Shown one piece after another: positions 61,630 to 64,000 of a DNA stretch of 64,000 nucleotides. Location: contig NZ_JBJKFD010000001.1 in assembly GCF_049723905.1 (NCBI RefSeq), forward strand, positions 3,720,001-3,784,000, in the 5' to 3' direction. The first letter of the stretch is position 1. Each line of letters opens with the position of its first letter. Under the pieces are notes generated by a model, which saw only the letters and a program-made list of their open reading frames with translations, had not been told where the DNA came from and searched no databases. Made by a program: the position numbers and the translations under genes. The stretch is from G963665185 sp049723905 (GTDB taxonomy: Bacteria; Desulfobacterota; Desulfovibrionia; Desulfovibrionales; Desulfovibrionaceae).

Positions 61630-62317
61630 CCACGCTTCCTCGCCCGATAAAGACATAGCCGGTTCCCCATACTGTTTTGATGTATGTGGGAACCTTCGGG
61701 TCGTCGCCAAGCTTCTGTCGAATACGGCTCATGGTGATATCTATGGAGCGGTTGAAGGAGTCGCTGTCCAGACCTCGCAGCTCCTGCATAAGGTCGTCCC
61801 TGCTGAATATCTTTCCCGGGGTGCGGGCCAAAATGGCAAGGGCGTTGAATTCGTTGGTGGTCAGGCCAATATCTTCCCCATCAAGCACAACCGCACGGGC
61901 TTCGAAGTCGATGCGAAGAGGACCGAACTCCCCTATTTCATTGATCGTGGTATTTTGACTGCGCCGCAGGATGGATTGGATGCGGGCAACGAGTTCACGC
62001 GGTTCAAACGGTTTGGGCAGGTAGTCATCGGCACCGAGTTCAAGGCCTGCCACCCGGTCCATGACATCACCACGTGCAGTAAGCATGATGATCGGGACCT
62101 GGGAGGTTTGGCGAATTCGGCGGCAGACCTCGAAGCCGTTCATTCCGGGAAGCATGACATCCAGAATGAGCACGTCGGGAGAAAGGGATTTGAAGGCGTT
62201 CAGACCTGCTTCGGGCTCTCCTTCGGAATGGACGGTATAGCCGAATCCGCCAAGATACTCTTTCAGGAGTTGCTGGAGATCGGCATCATCTTCGATGACC
62301 AAAATGGTATTTGCCAT
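61622..62317 (-). CDS. OmpR-family response regulator, CpxR-like
   Basis: A 231-residue regulator. The receiver domain has the acidic pair IEDDAD, phospho-acceptor Asp53 in LILDVMLPGMNG, MLTARGD and the Lys in DDYLPKPF. The C-terminal winged helix (about 130-228) has FNALAILARTPGKIFSRDDLMQ and IDITMSRIRQKLGDDP. ATG 62317 has GAGGAAAG upstream. It lies between the lipoprotein gene and the kinase gene, which it overlaps. Confidence 0.93.
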   Translation of the reverse strand: MANTILVIEDDADLQQLLKEYLGGFGYTVHSEGEPEAGLNAFKSLSPDVLILDVMLPGMNGFEVCRRIRQTSQVPIIMLTARGDVMDRVAGLELGADDYLPKPFEPRELVARIQSILRRSQNTTINEIGEFGPLRIDFEARAVVLDGEDIGLTTNEFNALAILARTPGKIFSRDDLMQELRGLDSDSFNRSIDITMSRIRQKLGDDPKVPTYIKTVWGTGYVFIGRGSVDG

Positions 62318-62380
62318 TCTTTCCTCGCGTGATGTGAGAAGGGAGTGTGCCCAACAGGGCACACGTCGTAATCCAAGGTG

Positions 62381-62839
62381 CTAAAAGCTGCCGTGCCAGC
62401 CCTTTCTGCCATGGTCAAGAATCAGTTGGGCCAAAGCTTCTTTTTGCTTCTGCGTCAGCTGTGCATGAAAAAGGACAAAATCATCTTTCTCTTCTTTCAT
62501 GATAGTGCTGAAGAGGTGCATGCGTTCCTTCATTAATGCCGCCATACTGTCCATGTCGAGGCGTGGTTTGCGAACTTCATCAGCCATTTTTTCACGCAGC
62601 GCTTCCACCTGGGGGCGTTGTTCAACCATCCTGGCTGCTATTTTTTCAACCATTGCCTTGAACTGATCACGCTGCTCGTTCGTCAAATCCAGCCTGTCTT
62701 CCGCCTTGTCCGCTACATATTCGATAAAATCAGGGTTGATTTTATTGCCGTCGAAAGGTCCCTTCATTGCGGAAAATTTCGTGCAGGCACCAACCACGGC
62801 AACACTAGCCAGTATACCAAGAACCAAAATCCTTTTCAT
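62381..62839 (-). CDS. Spy/CpxP-type LTXXQ lipoprotein
   Basis: A 152-residue periplasmic lipoprotein with lipobox VVGAC (acylated Cys near residue 19). Two LTXXQ motifs are seen, LTNEQ and LTQKQ, in a helical cradle with KPRLDMDSMAALMKERM between. Spy/CpxP proteins act as ATP-independent chaperones and as inhibitors of the cognate kinase. Being a lipoprotein is a difference from E. coli CpxP. ATG 62839 has GGAGGAAC upstream. It is first in the operon, about 60 bases before the regulator gene. Confidence 0.87.
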   Translation of the reverse strand: MKRILVLGILASVAVVGACTKFSAMKGPFDGNKINPDFIEYVADKAEDRLDLTNEQRDQFKAMVEKIAARMVEQRPQVEALREKMADEVRKPRLDMDSMAALMKERMHLFSTIMKEEKDDFVLFHAQLTQKQKEALAQLILDHGRKGWHGSF

Positions 62840-63053
62840 CTGTTCCTCCACGTCGGGGTCTAAAGATGATTTTCGTCTATCGCAAACAAGGGGGCAGGGC
62901 TTTTCTCACCTGCAACGAAGTGTATCCAAATGTATCTAACCCCCTGAAACAACTTGTTACATCTCGTTGCAATTCTGAGATGAACTTGGGGTTGGTTTGG
63001 GTCATGTTGCCGTATCGTCGCTTTGAAAGCGGCTTTCACCAAAGGAGGTCATA
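62840..63053. promoter_or_regulatory. Divergent intergenic region
   Basis: About 210 bases between the lipoprotein operon and the plus-strand small genes. A TTGTTACATCTCGTTGCAATTC stretch near 62954 carries loose GTAAA/TTGCAA-like elements, but no CpxR box can be called with confidence. Confidence 0.35.
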
Positions 63054-63263
63054 GTGGGAAAAGAAAACAACAGACCCGCAATGTCGTGCGACACCTGCAA
63101 GCTGCGAAAGAAAGCTGAGCAGGCGCCATCGTCGTTTCTCGGCAGGCTGTGGATATGGCACACCGCTGTGTGCCCCGGGTGGAAAAAATACGTGAAAACG
63201 TTGCGCGCCCATGGAGAGAATCCCCCCGCCGTGGGATCTCGTCGCGGGGTTTGGAAGTCGTAA
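63054..63263 (+). CDS. Small basic protein with a CxxC motif
   Basis: A 69-residue protein with a GTG start supported by AAGGAGG seven bases upstream, the strongest site in this part. It has SCDTCKLRKK near the N-terminus, an aromatic stretch FLGRLWIWHTAVCPGWKKY (about 29-47) with a third Cys, and a basic tail. I do not recognise the family. Its stop overlaps the next small gene (TAATG), so the two are coupled. Confidence 0.65.
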   Translation: MGKENNRPAMSCDTCKLRKKAEQAPSSFLGRLWIWHTAVCPGWKKYVKTLRAHGENPPAVGSRRGVWKS

Positions 63264-63424
63264 TGGGTGTTTTTGTAGCCACGGCTTTTCTGACGGGAAT
63301 CCTTGGAAAGGTCGCACACAGGATGTGGTTGCGTAAAAAAAATGTAGTCACGAACGAGTCCGGGACTTTGGGCGAAGAGAAAAAGCCCGCTGGGCAGCAC
63401 GGACGTTCAGCAAAGAAGAGATAG
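63263..63424 (+). CDS. Small single-helix membrane protein
   Basis: A 53-residue protein. One hydrophobic segment (GVFVATAFLTGILGKVA) is followed by a highly charged tail (RKK, EEKK, KKR). It starts on the stop of the preceding gene and ends two bases before the CcsA-like gene, so it looks like part of a three-gene unit. No known family. Confidence 0.6.
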   Translation: MGVFVATAFLTGILGKVAHRMWLRKKNVVTNESGTLGEEKKPAGQHGRSAKKR

Positions 63425-63426
63425 CC

Positions 63427-63864
63427 ATGCAGGTCCTTTTACCTCTTCATATCATTGTTTGTTCTCTGGGATATTTGTTTTTCGGAGTCACCTTTGTAAC
63501 CGCCTTTATCTATCTGAAGCGGGAAAGGACGATTAAGGCAAAGGCGTGGAGATTGGGCCAGACGTTTCGCCATAGCCTCTATGAGCTGGACCGTTGTCTC
63601 TTCGCCTCCCTGGCTGTTGGTTTTGTCGCCATGGGGCTGGGGCTTTTCATGGGCGTGATTCTTTATGAAGCCAAGTATGGGTTTGTTGATCTGACTTCGC
63701 CCCGCATACTTTTTCCGGCCGTGATTTGGATTTTCTATCTGTTGATTTTGGCTTTCAGACTGCTGACCGGCCTGCGCGGTAAAATTCCTTCGTATATGGC
63801 TGTTTATGGTTTCCATGCAGTGGCCATGTCTTTTGTCCTGGAGCTTTATCTGGCGGCAGCCTGA
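63427..63864 (+). CDS. CcsA/HemX-like cytochrome c assembly membrane protein (short form)
   Basis: A 145-residue membrane protein with four helices. It matches the C-terminal half of CcsA/HemX-type proteins: HSLYELDRCLFASLAVGFVAMG (region about 49-70), the ILYEAKYGFVDLTSPRILFPAV segment and PSYMAVYGFHAVAMSF. Typical HemX/CcsA proteins have about 260 or more residues, so this is a short form. Its histidines (His8, His49, His130) could be heme ligands. The start follows AAGAAGAGA. It is coupled to the two small genes before it. Confidence 0.75.
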   Translation: MQVLLPLHIIVCSLGYLFFGVTFVTAFIYLKRERTIKAKAWRLGQTFRHSLYELDRCLFASLAVGFVAMGLGLFMGVILYEAKYGFVDLTSPRILFPAVIWIFYLLILAFRLLTGLRGKIPSYMAVYGFHAVAMSFVLELYLAAA

Positions 63865-63954
63865 AATGGCATTGGCCCTTGAATGCCCGCCATTGCGCAC
63901 ACCATGGCAATGAAAATTTTCCGTAACTCCAACAACATGCAAAGGAGCAAAAAA

Positions 63955-64000
63955 ATGAAATCAGTAGAGCAATCCGTTCTTGAAGCCTTTGATACAATGT
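63955..64000 (+). CDS. Start of a gene cut by the right edge
   Basis: ATG 63955 with AAAGGAGC upstream at good spacing. The 15 visible codons read MKSVEQSVLEAFDTM. It probably continues the operon of the CcsA-like gene. The product cannot be named from this length. Confidence 0.55.
   Translation, partial: MKSVEQSVLEAFDTM

Overview
The window looks like a chromosomal segment of a Gram-negative, anaerobic, sulfate-reducer-type deltaproteobacterium (Desulfovibrio or a close relative). This is inferred from a cytochrome c3-type gene followed by hynB-hynA in the order of the Desulfovibrio isozyme-2 [NiFe] hydrogenase operon, an O2-sensitive glycyl radical enzyme with its activase, TRAP transport, a DUF362 ferredoxin protein and many periplasmic sensors. 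Most of the sequence is GC-rich. The first 2.7 kb is strikingly AT-rich and looks foreign.

Layout. 1-2720: AT-rich gene, open at the left edge, resembling a degenerate KAP-type P-loop NTPase. 2971-9112: cysteine uptake/desulfidase pair (cyuP-cyuA), an Mrr-type restriction endonuclease, a YeiH-type exporter and a divergent LysR regulator. 9185-17326: a catabolic module of glycyl radical enzyme, activase, DctMQP TRAP transporter and a GntR/FCD regulator. Two nearly identical promoter-operators tie the enzyme operon to the transporter operon. 17501-17644: three-repeat orphan type I-F-like CRISPR remnant. 17950-24867: surface-polysaccharide region (gmd, fcl, rmlB, rmlD) broken by decayed glycosyltransferase and aminotransferase genes, a hipB-like gene without a working hipA, and an integrase fragment beside tRNA-Val. 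25179-30092: YitT-like protein, initiator tRNA, AraC regulator, Tat-exported metallo-hydrolase and an MFS carrier. 30840-36965: TetR-controlled efflux operon in the cecR-ybhGFSR order. 37613-42290: small secreted protein, PilZ protein, ComFB-like protein, DUF362 ferredoxin protein. 42290-45361: periplasmic [NiFe] hydrogenase. 45479-46108: xenobiotic acetyltransferase. 46612-52683: type I secretion system, its probable substrate and a divergent sigma-54 activator. 53212-62839: YkgJ protein, GGDEF protein, esterase, P-loop kinase-like protein, GNAT, and a CpxRA-like two-component system with an LTXXQ lipoprotein. 63054-64000: small proteins, a CcsA/HemX-like membrane protein and a gene cut by the right edge.

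The most unusual item is the 50.2-52.7 kb system. A 178-residue protein built on a strict 11-residue aromatic repeat is encoded behind a good sigma-54 (-24/-12) promoter, directly upstream of a type I secretion ABC protein and its adaptor, and divergent from a GAF/AAA+/Fis sigma-54 activator. The second is a set of large hairpin repeat families (here called A, B and C) between genes. Family A arms differ between copies by compensatory changes, one A copy sits inside a B copy, and one copy supplies the last codons of a gene.

Most reading frames on the strand opposite the GC-rich genes are shadows and were left out. Coordinates are given at the start codon best supported by a ribosome binding site, which is often not the longest frame.
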